Positions 1 to 11,914 are shown, counted from the first letter of the stretch. The stretch is 64,000 nucleotides of DNA from Thamnaconus septentrionalis (GCA_009823395.1 CM020514.1:15083466-15147465), one strand, 5' to 3'. Numbers and translations are program-made. The notes: generated by a model not told the origin, from the letters alone.

Positions 1-1190
1 TGGATCCTCCCTTACGTTTTTTTTCTCTTTGCTCCAAAAATGTATTCATAGTGGCAGTTTTCAGACAGGAAGGCATTACCATCCGGTAAACAGCAAAAGG
101 TCACTTATCTCATGGATCACGGCCTTTCAAATTTACTCTCATTACCGTGAATGGGGCACGTTCGCCACACAATGCGCTCACATCGCATCAGCCTGCCGCT
201 CTGGCAGCGTCTGACGGGGAGATGGAGAGCTTGATAGCTCCACTAGCCGCGCTTTTCCTCCCTTCACAGTGCTCGCCCGCCATAGATGGAGCTATGATAT
301 ATTAAAAAAAAAGGCGGGGGGTGGGCGATAATGGCAGGCGAGGCTAAACGCTTGGATGAAAATCCAATTTCGCCGAACAATCACCGGCCCTATTCTTCAC
401 CAGGCTTACATGAACTCGACGTGGCCACGAAACTAGAGCAGTTAAATGTCAAGCAGTCAGTGCTGCTCAGATGCTCCACTGGAAATTTAAGCAGGGAGGG
501 AATAAAGGGTTGATGAAGAGGCGGGTCTTGACGTGAACACTTGAAATCACAGCTGCCGACATTAAAAACTCACCCTCGCGCCGAACAATGTGCAGCAACA
601 GTCGTGCAACGAGCCGCCGCGCTCTGGCACGGCTGTTTTTACGAAGACGTCGCACGGAAACGCACAACCTGTGGGTGAGTCAGTCTGGTGCGCATGAATC
701 TGATGTGACATTGTTTGCACATACATCCAGTAATTAACAGTTTCCCCGAGTGCTGCCGCCGGAGGTGATGTTTGTGTGTTTGCTTTTAATCAAGCCCTGA
801 ATCAGTGTGACTGATGAGTTGTACGGGTGTGTGTATTGTGGGTGGTGGTGGTGGTGGTGGGGAGTTGGAGGGTGGGGGGTGAAGTCACATGACATGTGGC
901 TCTCGGGCACAACTTGTCATCATGAATATGCACAGTGGTGGACTGTCGTGCTTTACTTTCAGGCTTCCTCTCACTTGCAGCAGAGAAATATGTTTTTCCA
1001 TACAACATTCTTCACCACCATTAAATAGTCCAATTATTCAATTGGTTGAATAAAGATGTTGTCTGTTTCATAAATCAGGACGAGATCACATAATATAAAA
1101 GAATGTCTGCTCCAAATTTTTATGCTCTTTTTAAATTAAAAGACATTATAATCGATTAAAAACAGTGTTACAAACAAACCATTGTGCAGG
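1..1190. other. non-coding flank beyond chn1
   Basis: No gene recognised. A G-rich GGT run at about 839-880 is the only simple repeat of note. Confidence 0.5.
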
Positions 1191-1192
1191 TA

Positions 1193-1549
1193 CACTACCA
1201 GTCAAAAGTCTGGACACACTATCTATTGCAATGTTTTTTCTTTATCTTTAGTACTTTCTAAATTTTAGATACAAAAGACATCAAACATATGAGCAAGATA
1301 TATGTAATTACAAAGAAAAACACGTTAAATAACTCTAAATTAGCTTTTTACGAAAGGTGGCTAGTTTGAAGAATTTAAATCTAAAACGTTTTTGAGTTAT
1401 TTTACACTTTTATTGTTTCCTACATAATTCCGTATGTGCTCATACGTAGTTTTGATGCCTTCAGTGAGAAACTGCAACGTTAATAGTCATGAGAATGAAA
1501 GAAAAGACATTAAATTCAAAGGGTGCGTCCAAACTTTTGACTGGTAGTG
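1193..1549. mobile_element. Tc1/mariner-type MITE with TA target duplications
   Basis: The ends are inverted repeats CACTACCAGTCAAAAG and CTTTTGACTGGTAGTG, flanked by TA at 1191-1192 and 1550-1551. The 357-bp interior is AT-rich with no transposase. The terminus followed by a GGACACAC motif is common in Tc1-like fish elements. Confidence 0.85.
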
Positions 1550-1954
1550 TATTTAGGATGCTTATTGTTCTAGTGAAACAGACCAATACCTGCAGCACCA
1601 CACTGAAATATTTCCAAGAGCAACACTAGTGCTAAACTTGTGTATTAGCAGTGGATTAAATATGCATTTTTAAAAAGGAAGGGCTGCAAATGAGCCCAGA
1701 GAGGATAATGATCCTCTTCCCTCTCACCGCCTCGCTGTCTGCTCTGGCTTGCATTATTATTTGGTTCACTCTAATTCAATTCTGAATTTTTCTGAATCTT
1801 ATGAATTTTTTATGGCAATAAAAAGGCATAGGGAGTCCCTCCCTCCCCTTTCTCCCCAACCCTTCCCCCCTGCAAATGCGGCTTCTGTCTGCATCGTCTG
1901 CATTGTCTGCAAACCCCCAACACGTCCAAAGAAAAAGGGCGATGCAGGTTGAAC

Positions 1955-2707
1955 ACGTAATGCGATGCAGCTTTTATTATGGCGATTCCGACTGGCTCAT
2001 TAAGCACTTAATCTCTCCGAATGAGGTTTAATAAATTAAAGTGATCATGCACAAGTTGTGTACAAAAATGTTACAATAAAAAAAAAATTCAATCCATTCA
2101 TAAAGGCTGCTGAGAACACAATGAGAACGATGTCAGGCAAATGCACCAGTGTTTACACTAACAGGAAAGGCTCATTGGACTACCTCAAGTCACATTAAAA
2201 TAAAAACAGCAGAGGAGATTTAATAATAAAAACAAAAAAAACAATACAGCATCAAATTAACCCCAGAAAAATCAGTAGCTTATCTTTACACCCAGCTATT
2301 AAACCCTTCACAGGAAAAAAGAAACTGCACAGGAGGAGGAGGCGGCGGCTGTGAATGTGTGGACTAGGACTACCTGACGAGACGAAAGCAACACAGAGCT
2401 ACACGGTCCTCACACATGCTGGGTCACGACTACAAAGCAACAAAGGCCTCGCACCATGCACGCTGGCCTTGTCCGCGCCTGGAAAATTCCCCGACAAAAA
2501 TGGGGAGACAAAGAGCAAAAGTTGATCATCCGAGCCCAAAACGGGAGGACAAAAGAGGATCGGGTTCGAATCGGACCGAGTGAGGGAATATTTTCTTTAA
2601 AAAACAAACAAAACGTATCAATCCGAAGGTACAAACAATCTTTTTCGAGCGTTTACACAAAAGGTAGGATTAGGTAGCAGTTCTGCGAAAAAAAAGTCTG
2701 TGTCTGA
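1955..2707 (-). other. chn1: chn1 putative 3'UTR with polyadenylation signal
   Basis: A minus-strand AATAAA lies at 1978-1973 (plus TTTATT), about 730 nt after the stop; it is the first convincing signal. The 3' border is an estimate of 15-25 nt past it. The segment is non-coding. Confidence 0.5.
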
Positions 2708-2879
2708 TTAGAAGAGCGCCTCCTCGTTTTTGATGAGCGCCTCCACCACCTGCCTCTGGTAGCGCACGTCGTTCAGCGCCGTGATGGCGTCCATGTCGGG
2801 CGCACGCATGAGGGTGGGGCCGAACACGATGGCCAGGTTCTCGGCGTTCATCAGGTTGAACTTCTCGTTCTGTGTCACC
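2708..2879 (-). CDS. chn1: chn1 last coding exon
   Basis: Acceptor tttttcag|GGTGACAC, stop TAA at 2710-2708. Reads [20 protein letters not shown], then [20 protein letters not shown] and [34 protein letters not shown] is the hallmark RhoGAP motif. The C-terminus ends at the same point as human chimaerin (IKNEDILF). Confidence 0.95.
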
Positions 2880-5800
2880 CTGAAAAAACAAACAGAAAGA
2901 GATGCAAAAGGTCGAAGGAACCTTGAGAAAAAAAACATGCAGATACTGTACATCCTTCTGCTTGACCGAATCTGCTGGCCCAAAGGTTGCATGGACACAT
3001 TAACGACCAGTGTGTATGTCTAAGTTGTAGTCCAATGTAGTTGGACTACAACAGTTGGCAAATATAATTTCATTTGCCAACTTAATCTCAGACGGAATTT
3101 GACTTTAAAGCAACGCCAGGTAGTTTCTCTAGTTCGAAATAAGAATGTTTCTAAATCAAGTCTATTGTTTACTGCTTTGTAATGGAAAGAATGGCCCCAC
3201 TGTGATTGGTTGGCTGGCACTGGTACCAAGCCATGTGACTGGTGTCAGACTGGAGCGCCTGCCATGCACCCTCTCGTGTAAACACGCCTCGCATTATATG
3301 GCAAGAAACCAGGTAGTTCACTGGGCTCCTTATATACAGACTGGCAGAGGTGCCAAAGAGCAAAGACAGTGTTGTCGGTGGCGATGAGAAGAGGAAGACG
3401 GGAGAGGAGCCGATTAGCAGGCCGGACTAGCAGCGCGCTAAAAGCTGAGCACAGCCACATTGTTGTCTTTCTCCCTCTTATAAATGACTTTGAAACCAAC
3501 ATTTTAATGGAGAAAAAAGGCCAAAACAAAGGATCAATTAATGATCCAACAGTCAAAACTTCTTTTTTATTTGCTCTTGTTTAGAGACAACCTGTCTACG
3601 CCTGCACTTCGAAGCCTCAAAACCTTCTGATTTCCTGGCGTCCTTCAAAAGAGGAATCCGCCCTCTTCCTCTCTTCCTCTGAAACTCTTCCCTCCTTGTG
3701 ATCTCCCTCTTTGGTTCCGCGGATGCTCACCTTTTTAAGTGCGCCATGAGGTACTTCAAAGTTTCGCTGTGTGACGCCGGCAGCAGGGCGAGAGCCTCTC
3801 GAATGGCTTCCAGCTTCTTGTCGGGGTCTGAGAGCTCTGAAGGAGAAGAGGAAAGCGAGGCGTGCCGTCAGAGAAAAAAAACAAAAAAAAACCTCAGTGA
3901 CCTCGGAGGACACACGCAGGGATCAATGGAGTCGCTTCCTGCGGAGGTAATAGAAGCACTTAGTCCTTGAGAGGAAGTTTGAGGCTGCGGCTGAGGCAAT
4001 CAAACACTGAGTGTGTGTGTGTCTAAGGGCCTTCAGGAAGGAGCTGTTGGCTGAGTTACTGTAGACGTCAGGAACTGTGGCCAGATCTGACTGGACTGGA
4101 CCACTGCTTCTTCAAGAGGCTTTGAGGACCACTCAGTCATCTTCTATTTTTCAGTCAAAACAATGTTTTCATGTGGTTCCACTGTTGATGTGTTATTCTG
4201 TCCCTCTCAATGTCAATATCAGTCGCAAGCGTCTCAGTCACGTGCCGTTGTGTCTCTGACTGTTTCTGGTGTTACTTACTTGCAGCCTCGATGAACCTCG
4301 GGTAAGCGTCGTACGTAATGACAGGAACGGGCAAATCCCTCAGGTAGAGTTTGAGCGCACCCGTGATGATATTGATGTCTTCATAGGCCATCCCTGAGAT
4401 GTCTGTCTTCTCGCCCTCTGTTAGGATGTGAGTGGGGGGGGCAGAAGAAAGAGAGAAAGACAAGGAGAGACCCACGTCAGCACTTTCGTCATGGCAGCGT
4501 GAGGCGAAGAATGAAAAAAAAAAAAGACAGAGGAGAAGAAGAAGAAGAAAATCTTTTCCCGCTCTGTGTTTTGCAAAGTAGCAGCTATCAGCCGCCTGGC
4601 CTGTTTCCTTCTGACTCGCCCTCCGCTGGGCCTGCTTTCCAGAGAGGCCATGGCCTACTTGTGCAGGCAGTCCGAACATCGCAGTTCTGTGAGTTGGAAT
4701 GACACTCTGTCACGGATGATCTCCCACACGCCGATCTGCCGGAGACTTTAGCCCACCGCTGCCGGCTTCTTTCTCTTTTTTTTTTTTCCCCTTTCTCGCG
4801 GTTAAAATTCACACCGCACTGGAGCAAGACAAGCTCATTCTCACTAAGTCTGCCGTGCGGCAGAGGACTTTTTTATAGCAGCAGCGGTTCCTCCCCCTGC
4901 TTTGTATCCCCCTGGGATCTCCTCGCATGTCCGTGCTGTAAAAGCCCTGCGCGGCAGCAGCAGCAGCAGCAGCGTGTCAGGATAAGATCTGTGCTCCCAG
5001 ATGGACAGTAATCCCTCACAAATGTCAGTTTCTTATTAATCCAAAAAAATGTTGCGCGTGCCCCCGGGGCCGAAATGAAAGCATGTGATGTCAAACCCGC
5101 CGGTGCTGTGAGCAGACAGAAATCTATAACGCAGCCGAGACGGCGCGCATTCATGCTCACCTTTGTCAAACGCCATCTTCACTTCCTCCACCGAGTCGCT
5201 GAATCCCGACACTCTGTAGAGGCCTTCGGACTTCAGCCCTGCAGGGGAAAACAGCAAGTAAACAACCTCTCAGGCTTTGTCAAAATGGAAAAACAATATA
5301 CATTCTATTAACTATATTATCTATAACATCAATCACGTTGGCTAATTTGGGAAATGCCATTAAATGCTGTTTAATATGCATAAGAATGATGGAGGTGGTA
5401 AAAACGTGCACGGTGTCACACACTGGAACCAGATGTGGACAGTTTTCTGCACCACTGGACAAAATAATAAAGACATAAATCAAACTTGGCCGCAGAGAGT
5501 TTGGGGGAGGGGAGTTGGGGAGGCGGGCAGACAATGTGTGGCACAGTCACGTGACTTAACTGAAAAGCTCTTGAAAAAAAAAAGAGAAACGGCAGCGGGA
5601 AACAAAATAATGTATTCCTCATTACACGTTTACAATTACCAACACGCTCATCAATCCTCTCCGTCTCTCCGCCTCTCCCCCCCACCCCACCCTAAAAACA
5701 TTAACGCAATTAGTAACGTAATCAGTGGTTCACACCACAAAGTAATGAGAAAACACTTTAGTTTGCCTCGGAAAAAATGAGAGGAAAAAGGCTGTGGAAG

Positions 5801-8800
5801 GGCGCAGACATGCACAAATACAGAAAATGAGAATTTTAAACTGACTACTGCATTAATAATCCTCCAGAACTGCTTCAGTATGAAACTAGGCTATCTAAAA
5901 TAGTCAAGTCAACAGTTAGAGATAAAGTTATTGGACTTAAAAAAAAAAAAAAAAAAGTCTCATTCGTCAGTTTGAGTTTCCTCGCAGAAGATGATTTTTT
6001 ATTAGTTGTCTTAAAAAATATTCCTATCAATGTGAAGAAAGGCAGCACATAATGCAAGTAAATCACTACTTACTTTACCAACATGTACACAAATTTATTG
6101 ATGTCATATCAAACCTTTAATGGGCGTTGATAGAATGATATGACAATGATGCAAATTTAGAATCAAAACATAATTTTACAGTTCCATTATGGCTGAAAGC
6201 TTTATGTACTGTCTGCTAAATTAAAACTACATTGTCTGAGTGATTTCTCTCACCACTGCTGAGTTTTACTGAACTCAGCTCAACGAGACCGAAACACACA
6301 GAACACAACAACAACAACACAAAAGCTTCAAACGCACCTCTCGACTCGATCTCCCGTATGCACATGTCCACCACCATGGGCCGCGCCGTGTTGTAGGCGT
6401 TGACCAGCGTGGTCAGGTCGCAGCTGTAGATCTTGCGGATGTGTCTCAGGTTGGGTTTGCAGTCGTTGGGCACCAGCGGCGAGCACTGCCGGTGGACGTT
6501 CAGGCCGCAGTCTGCAGGGACACACGAGCAAAAACACACAGCTTAGGACATGGACAATGAGGGCACCAGGCTGTGTGTGTTGAACACACACACTCACGCA
6601 TACATCTCATTTCAAGAGGATTTTGCGGCTGCAAATGAACGATGGTCATCTGTCTTTTTTTGTTTTCAGCGGCCCGCTTGGCTGCACTGGTGTGTGTTTT
6701 GGCCTCGCTGAAGAGCGTTAATACCCTCCATCAACATTTGCCCTCTCCACAGCAGCTCCTCCCCCTTCACCTCACACGGCGCAGGAGTCACCTTGAGCAA
6801 CCGACACACGGAACCAGAGTCACCTCCGGTGGTCCCTTCATTGATTCAGTCGTTTGCTAATTAAAAGGAGAACTACAACACATCAATCTTGGAGTGGGAG
6901 GGTGTCATCAAAACAAAAGCGAGTTTCCTCCTTCCTCCTCTCTGCTGCACGTTATCAGACGCAGTCTCTGTCTGTGGGAGCTCTCATAACGCGAGAGCCG
7001 GCAGCCCCACAATGTGTGTGGTTTTTTTTAATCTTCATTCAGACTGGAGGGGAGGCCTGCACCACAGCTGTTCCCCAGCAGGGCTCACCTTCCTGGGGAA
7101 CCGAGCAGAGCCGCAGCGCCGGCTCTGGAACAAAGACGCACGGGGAGGGAATTAGAGGAGCTGTGAATACGCAGTGGCCTGGAGGAAGGACAGTGAGCGC
7201 CGCAGCCTGCGCTTCACTCCTTTCCAAATCCGAGCTCGTGCACACAATGGCGGTGGGAGCAGCCTTTGAGGCGCTGCGGGCTACATTAGACCTAGTTTCC
7301 CAGACTAAAAATGGGGCCAGCTTTTCCAGCTCTTAGATCTTTTGATCCATCGCCAAGTGTTATGAAGGGTGTTTAAAAAAAAAAAAAAAATCATTATCAT
7401 ATTAATTATTATTAGTATTATATTATTATTTCCAAGTGATTTGAGCTGTCCGATTATGAGAAAGATTTAACAAAACCACCAAGGTCCTTTTGAAAAAAAT
7501 GTAAAAACTCCAGTTTAAAAATAAAAAGGCTAAAATCCTCAACTCCAGAGGGTCTTGGTCGGTATTTAAATGAATATAGGTCCCTGGAGAAATTCACAAC
7601 CCCTGCATTTATATGCATTGAGGCAGAAATGTAATTACCTTAAGAGATGATTCTCTTAAGGGTATGAGACAGGCAGCATAATAGAGGCGGGCCTGTCATC
7701 AGCCTGAGCCGCCGTCGAGCTCCTGATGTCCACAAGAGCACTGCTGATGCTGCCGAGTCCCAGGTGGGGCTGGTGAGGTTGAGGGTGGGGGTGAGGCAGG
7801 GTCCCCCCCGAGGGACGCCGGGAGAGACAGGAGGTGCTGCTTTACTGCACCGTCAGCTCTGACTCTGTTGCTATGGAGAGGAAGAGGCTGCAGCTCCCTT
7901 TTTGGCTGGAGGTCTCTGGGAAGAGGTCGAGTGGTGGCTGCTGGCTAATTCCTAATGAGTACATTAACTCAACCTTCAGAGTTCCCAGTGAAAAAACAGC
8001 TCCCCAGTCTGACTGGAAGTGGAGACCGGGGGGGTGAGATAAAAAATAAAACACTTCTGGTTAAGTGAAATTGGGGTTGAGCAGCTTGACCCGGTCCTTT
8101 GGTTGGAGCCGCTTGAATTTTAATGTGCGTGGAAAAAGGAGCTTCTTCCCCACGCTCTGAGCTCTGCTCCTCATTAAAGAGACGGTGCCAGCTTTGTTTT
8201 CCTTCACGGCCATGATGGAATGAGGCTGGGGGGGCACTGGGGTGGGGGTGGGGGGTCTCATTCCGATTGAGGAAATGTGGCACAACAAGCTAAAGCAGAG
8301 GCTGGTTTTCTGGCACAGAGCCAGACACAGTTCAGAGAAACCAAAGGAAAAAGAGAAAACAGGCAGTGGGGGGGATTTTTTTTTTTTTTTTGGTATGCAA
8401 ATGTGAGTCTCGTGTGAGACTCGGCTGCCCTAGATTCTGGTTGCCGTGGTCGAGTGTGAAGGAATGGCGACGTGCACGGCAAGAGTTGGCGGAAGGTTTT
8501 CTCCAAAACCTCCTTCCTCCAGATTGTACTGTAGTGCGCTTTCCTTTTTTTTTTTTTTTTTTTTTTAAAAAGGCATCAATTATTAACATTAAAGCAGTGT
8601 GGCACACTTTGTTTTATCAATAAAACATCAGAGACACATGCCGGAGCGTACGAGTGTGCTATTCTTGGGTAGTGAAACAAATTCCATCAGCAGCTGCAGT
8701 GAAATGGAAACCTTATCAGTGTTTAACAGACAAGAAGGGAAAATGCACTCGAAAATACTGTCGGGGGGGTGTAAGCTGTCAGACAAGGTGAATGAGAGCC

Positions 8801-9683
8801 AGAAAGGATGCAAACAGTGGGCGCATTATCCTTTTAAAGCAGCGGTTTAGAAAAATACACACATCAAATTTGCCATGTTGAAAAAATATGCCTATGCTGT
8901 GTATTTAGTTCATCCTAGAAGTACATTAATGCAAGCTGGCCAAGTAACACAGAGCTTCTCACTCAATGAAATCCATTAGTACAATATCAGATTTACCTTT
9001 TTATTTATTTATTTATTTATACAAATCATTAGGAAAATAGATCTGCATTGTTTGGCTGAAATTTGGCTGGCAACCCAGAAGCAAAGTTCAGGAAACGCTG
9101 CTTTAAATAATAGATTAGAGACACAGGAAAGCTTTGTAGTTGTAACTAAAGTCCACAATGTGTGAGGAAGACAACAAAAGAAAAACAAAAAAAACAAAAC
9201 ATACATTATATCATATGTTTAGGGAAAAGAAATAAAAATGAGATGTTTTAATGTTGCGCTGACATTCATCCTTTGAACTGAGTGACCCACTTCAAACAGC
9301 GAGGGATGGCCGGAAAACTAGGTCAGACATAAGGTTCCGACACAGTGTTGAAGTGTGTGTTACATCACCGCTGTAGCCCACATGCCCAGTCTATTATACA
9401 ACCCCCCCTAATCCATAAACAACTGTTGGGATTTTAGATTAAAACTCAATAATCCACCTCCAGATGTACAGTAACCCATATGTAGCAATGCTCACTTTGT
9501 GCTCACGCCGCGGAGCGTTACGTTACCACAGCGCCAAAAATAACTGCTTTCTTCTTTACGTAAAACACTGTGTGGACGCAGCCGGAGGAGAAAAACATTA
9601 TACCTGCACACTTGAGCCCCTGGGCCATCAGTCCCCACATGAAGCTGGCGCAGTGTTCACACCAGTGAGGCCCCCGAAAGGTG

Positions 9684-9777
<94 letters not shown>

Positions 9778-9875
9778 CATCAGTAACCGGAAGACTTGAT
9801 GTTGTTGTTGTTGTTGAAAAAGATCCCTCAGAGTGAAAAGCGTAGAAGTGGGATCGACGTTGAGCGGAGGGTGGG

Positions 9876-9954
<79 letters not shown>

Positions 9955-10730
9955 CACCTTCCTGGTGTACCACCCTGGCACAGCAGGAAGTGACATTTTG
10001 TCGGCTGGAGGTGTAGCCTGTCAGGGAAATTAGCTACAGAAGCGCTTGAGGGCCACCTTCCTGACTGTGTGTGCGTGTGTGTGTGTGTGTGTGCGTGTGT
10101 GTGTGATGCTCCATCAGGTAACAACAGCCCAGCCAATCAGGGAGGCCGCTGTGAGCGAGACTCACTCCCTGTCGTCGATGCATTAATTCAGAAGCGAATA
10201 TTGAAAAGAAACCCACAAAAAATACCAAGAAAACAGAACAAAAAACACAATATGGCACAACACACGTCTGTCTGTGTTGTGTTGCGTTCAAAATATCATA
10301 TCCCCCACTATAAGTAGTTTGATACACAGCTGCCACTAGTAGAATTTCTTGAGGTTTTGTTGTTTGTCAAGAGAATCTGACACCATTAGAGCCTAATAAA
10401 CTTCTCCATGCGTCATGACAATCATCCAAAAACATTGTTTGTTCCTTTTTTCCACGTGCTGCACGACAAAAACAACCACAAAAACACCACTGGGTTTGTA
10501 CCCCGACGTGAATTCGAGGCAGTTTTACACACTCCAGCAGCGCCGACACAACAATTCAGCGGGTACAAGAGAATCCGGTGAGCATCAGCAGTTTTAAAAA
10601 GCCTCAGAGGTGAAACTTCACCTGCTGCTTTCCGTCCCATTAACCAGCCAAACTGGGGGAGTCAGCAGGAGGCAAATAGGGACACACTGTTTCCCCCCCA
10701 TCCATCGGCCCTAATCTCTCCATCTGGAGC

Positions 10731-10784
<54 letters not shown>

Positions 10785-11178
10785 GCTCCAAGGACCACCC
10801 GACCGACTTCCCTTTGATGAAGGCTCACTGGCTGGACCAAAACAATCCTGCTTCTCCTCCTCCGTCACCACGAGGGGAAGTGTTATGAAGCCGCCCTCGG
10901 GCGATACAGCAGTAAGGAAGTCTCACCTTGAAGTTGTGGACTTTGTCGGACTTGGCGGCGCGCTCGCCCTCCTTCAGCGTGGCCCGGCGCACCAGCGAGG
11001 TGAGCTGCGAGTAGGCAAAGAGTTTCAGCGGCTGCCAGAAGGCGGCCGGCGGTTTCTGCGGCCCCATCCTCATGCCGAGGGCCGCCGCCAGGATCTCCTC
11101 CTGGTTGGCCTCCCTCTTGGCCTTCTGCACCAGGGACTTCTCCTCCTTGTTCACCTCGTAGGACTCTCTGGACGGCAT
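2708..11178 (-). CDS. chn1: chn1, alpha1-chimaerin (C1 + RhoGAP), 7 coding exons
   Basis: Alpha1-chimaerin is a diacylglycerol/phorbol-ester-binding GTPase-activating protein for Rac, acting at membranes in neurons (family knowledge). Coding exons on the minus strand: 11178-10927, 9685-9604, 6511-6338, 5238-5161, 4417-4280, 3836-3731 and 2879-2708. All junctions keep frame with GT-AG borders except the acceptor of the second exon (see that entry). The exons sum to 1002 nt, 333 residues plus stop, one short of the 334 residues of human alpha1-chimaerin. Seen in order: alpha1-type N-terminus (MPSRESYE...), C1 domain starting HNFK and ending near VPNDC, and a RhoGAP domain with the arginine finger in [10 protein letters not shown] and the motif [15 protein letters not shown]; the protein ends NEEALF. 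No SH2 exons of the alpha2 form were found upstream. Identity is very secure; the C1 splice junction is not. Confidence 0.95.
3731..3836 (-). CDS. chn1: chn1 coding exon 6, RhoGAP
   Basis: Acceptor ccttcag|AGCTCTC, donor AAAAAG|gtgagc. Reads [20 protein letters not shown] then [16 protein letters not shown], corresponding to the human segment MDPDEQLETLHEALKLLP. Both junctions restore the expected frame. 106 nt. Confidence 0.95.
4280..4417 (-). CDS. chn1: chn1 coding exon 5, RhoGAP core
   Basis: Acceptor cctaacag|AGGGCGAG, donor GCTGCAA|gtaagt. Reads [20 protein letters not shown], then [20 protein letters not shown] and FIEAA. The [12 protein letters not shown] motif is a conserved RhoGAP helix that contacts the GTPase (family knowledge). 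Confidence 0.95.
5161..5238 (-). CDS. chn1: chn1 coding exon 4, RhoGAP arginine finger
   Basis: Acceptor ccctgcag|GGCTGAAG, donor CAAAG|gtgagc. Reads [20 protein letters not shown] then MAFDK. The Arg of LYRVSG is the position of the catalytic arginine finger that stimulates GTP hydrolysis in RhoGAP domains. 78 nt. Confidence 0.95.
6338..6511 (-). CDS. chn1: chn1 coding exon 3, end of C1 and linker into RhoGAP
   Basis: Acceptor ctgcag|ACTGCGGCC, donor GAGAG|gtgcgtt. Reads [18 protein letters not shown], which supplies the remaining C1 Cys and His ligands, then [13 protein letters not shown] and [14 protein letters not shown], the start of the RhoGAP fold. Joins the previous exon through a split Asp codon and the next through a split Gly codon. 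Confidence 0.95.
9604..9685 (-). CDS. chn1: chn1 coding exon 2, first half of C1 domain
   Basis: Encodes [18 protein letters not shown] and on to LKCA, with donor GCAG|gtataatg. Cys ligands WCEHC and KC are intact, so the exon looks functional. The expected residue before HTFRG is Val, preceded by an intronic AG. Instead the coding sequence runs directly into a (CT)45 tract (plus-strand GA, 9686-9775) with no AG. The nearest upstream AG is at 9777-9776 (GATGAG|TCTCTC); using it would keep frame and insert fifteen Ser-Leu pairs. The 5' border given here is where homology starts, not a confirmed acceptor. Confidence 0.85.
9686..9775. repeat. (GA)45 microsatellite abutting chn1 C1 exon
   Basis: Ninety bases of uninterrupted GA on the plus strand (CT on the coding strand) that directly touch the HTFRG codons. 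No AG exists on the coding strand within the tract. Confidence 0.98.
9878..9950. repeat. (GT)n microsatellite
   Basis: About 36 uninterrupted GT units in the chn1 intron, 100 bp from the GA tract. Confidence 0.98.
10063..10104. repeat. (GT)n microsatellite, interrupted by GC
   Basis: About 20 GT units with two GC interruptions, same chn1 intron. Confidence 0.95.
10726..10789. repeat. (CAG)16 flanked by GGAGCTCC palindromes
   Basis: Sixteen CAG units (CTG on the chn1 coding strand) from 10733 to about 10780, bounded on both sides by GGAGCTCC (10726-10733 and 10782-10789). Intronic, about 140 bp from the donor of coding exon 1. Confidence 0.97.
10927..11178 (-). CDS. chn1: chn1 coding exon 1, alpha1-specific N-terminus
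   Basis: Starts at the ATG (11178-11176) reading [15 protein letters not shown] and runs 84 codons to HNFK, donor AAG|gtgagac. The first part, up to [11 protein letters not shown], matches the alpha1-chimaerin-specific leader. [12 protein letters not shown] onwards is the segment common to alpha1 and alpha2. The boundary reads TACTCGCAG|CTCACC, so an internal AG could serve as the acceptor for an alpha2-type transcript. The last residues begin the C1 domain: the His of HNFK is its first zinc ligand. Confidence 0.93.
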
Positions 11179-11830
11179 CCCGGCCCGGCGCTCAAAGTCT
11201 CTCGGAGCCGGAAGAAGGAGGATGAATGGGAGCAGAAAAAAATGAATGAATAAATAAAAAGTCCCTTGAAAGAAAGAGTGGAATCCTTGTTTTTTTGCTC
11301 AGAGCAAGTCTATACCAACTGATATGACTTGCATTGTCACAAAAAAGAGGATGAAAATTAAAACACTAACAAAGCAGGAGTCTTCAAGTGATGAAAAAGA
11401 GTCCCAAAAAGAGGTGTGGGAAAAAAACACACACAACAGTGGTCCTCAGTAAATCCTCACAGTGGTGCCAGTAGATCAAGTCGAGTGCCTGTGAGTGGCT
11501 CGGCCAGGGTTTTTTTTCAAATATATATATACAAAAGAGTTTGCAGCCCTCAGCGAGCCGGTGCTGCTTCTCATGGAACGTTGCATGCAGATGAGCCGAG
11601 GTGGGTCGCACTAATCCTCTCCTCCCCTGCGCAGCGCTGATATTCTCCCCGGAGTGGAGGCAGCGCGCGCTGTTGTGTATGGATGCTGTCAGAGAGGGAG
11701 GGAGGAGAGGAGGAGGAGGAGGAGGAGGAGGAGGAGGAGGAGGAGGAGGAGGAGGAGGAGGAGGAGCACAGGGGGTGGAACCCGTAGTAGTCGCACACAC
11801 TGAGAGAGATTAAATGGACCCCAAGCAGCC
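11179..11830 (-). promoter_or_regulatory. chn1: chn1 alpha1 5'UTR / promoter region
   Basis: Because coding exon 1 holds the alpha1-specific start, the alpha1 promoter must lie just upstream (higher coordinates). Visible are a TATATATAT run at about 11520-11531 that could be a TATA element about 340 nt before the ATG, and a (GGA)n tract at 11701-11766. The transcription start is not determinable here. Confidence 0.4.
11701..11766. repeat. (GGA)n microsatellite upstream of chn1
   Basis: About 22 GGA units, with one interruption near the start, about 530 bp upstream of the chn1 ATG. Confidence 0.97.
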
Positions 11831-11914
11831 AATCACAGGGCGGATACGCCGGCTTTAGCCACCCCCTCCTCCATCCCTCTCCCCATACTGCTGTCTCAAT
11901 CAGATAGCCAGGCC

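Larger units (their letters stand above)
2880..10926 (-). other. chn1: chn1 introns
   Basis: Introns between the seven exons. Those at 2880-3730, 3837-4279, 4418-5160 and 5239-6337 show only poly-T/poly-A runs and a short CAG run near 4953-4972. The 3.1-kb intron 6512-9603 has no recognised gene. The intron before the C1 exon holds four microsatellites, listed separately. Confidence 0.7.

Noticed and set aside
2555..2575. GGTTCGAATC, a perfect tRNA/Pol III B-box sequence
   Set aside because: No tRNA cloverleaf or A box at the right distance; it lies in the chn1 3'UTR.
9628..9996. Ser-Leu and His-Thr repeat open frames
   Set aside because: Made by GA and GT arrays; only the [12 protein letters not shown] segment is a real exon.
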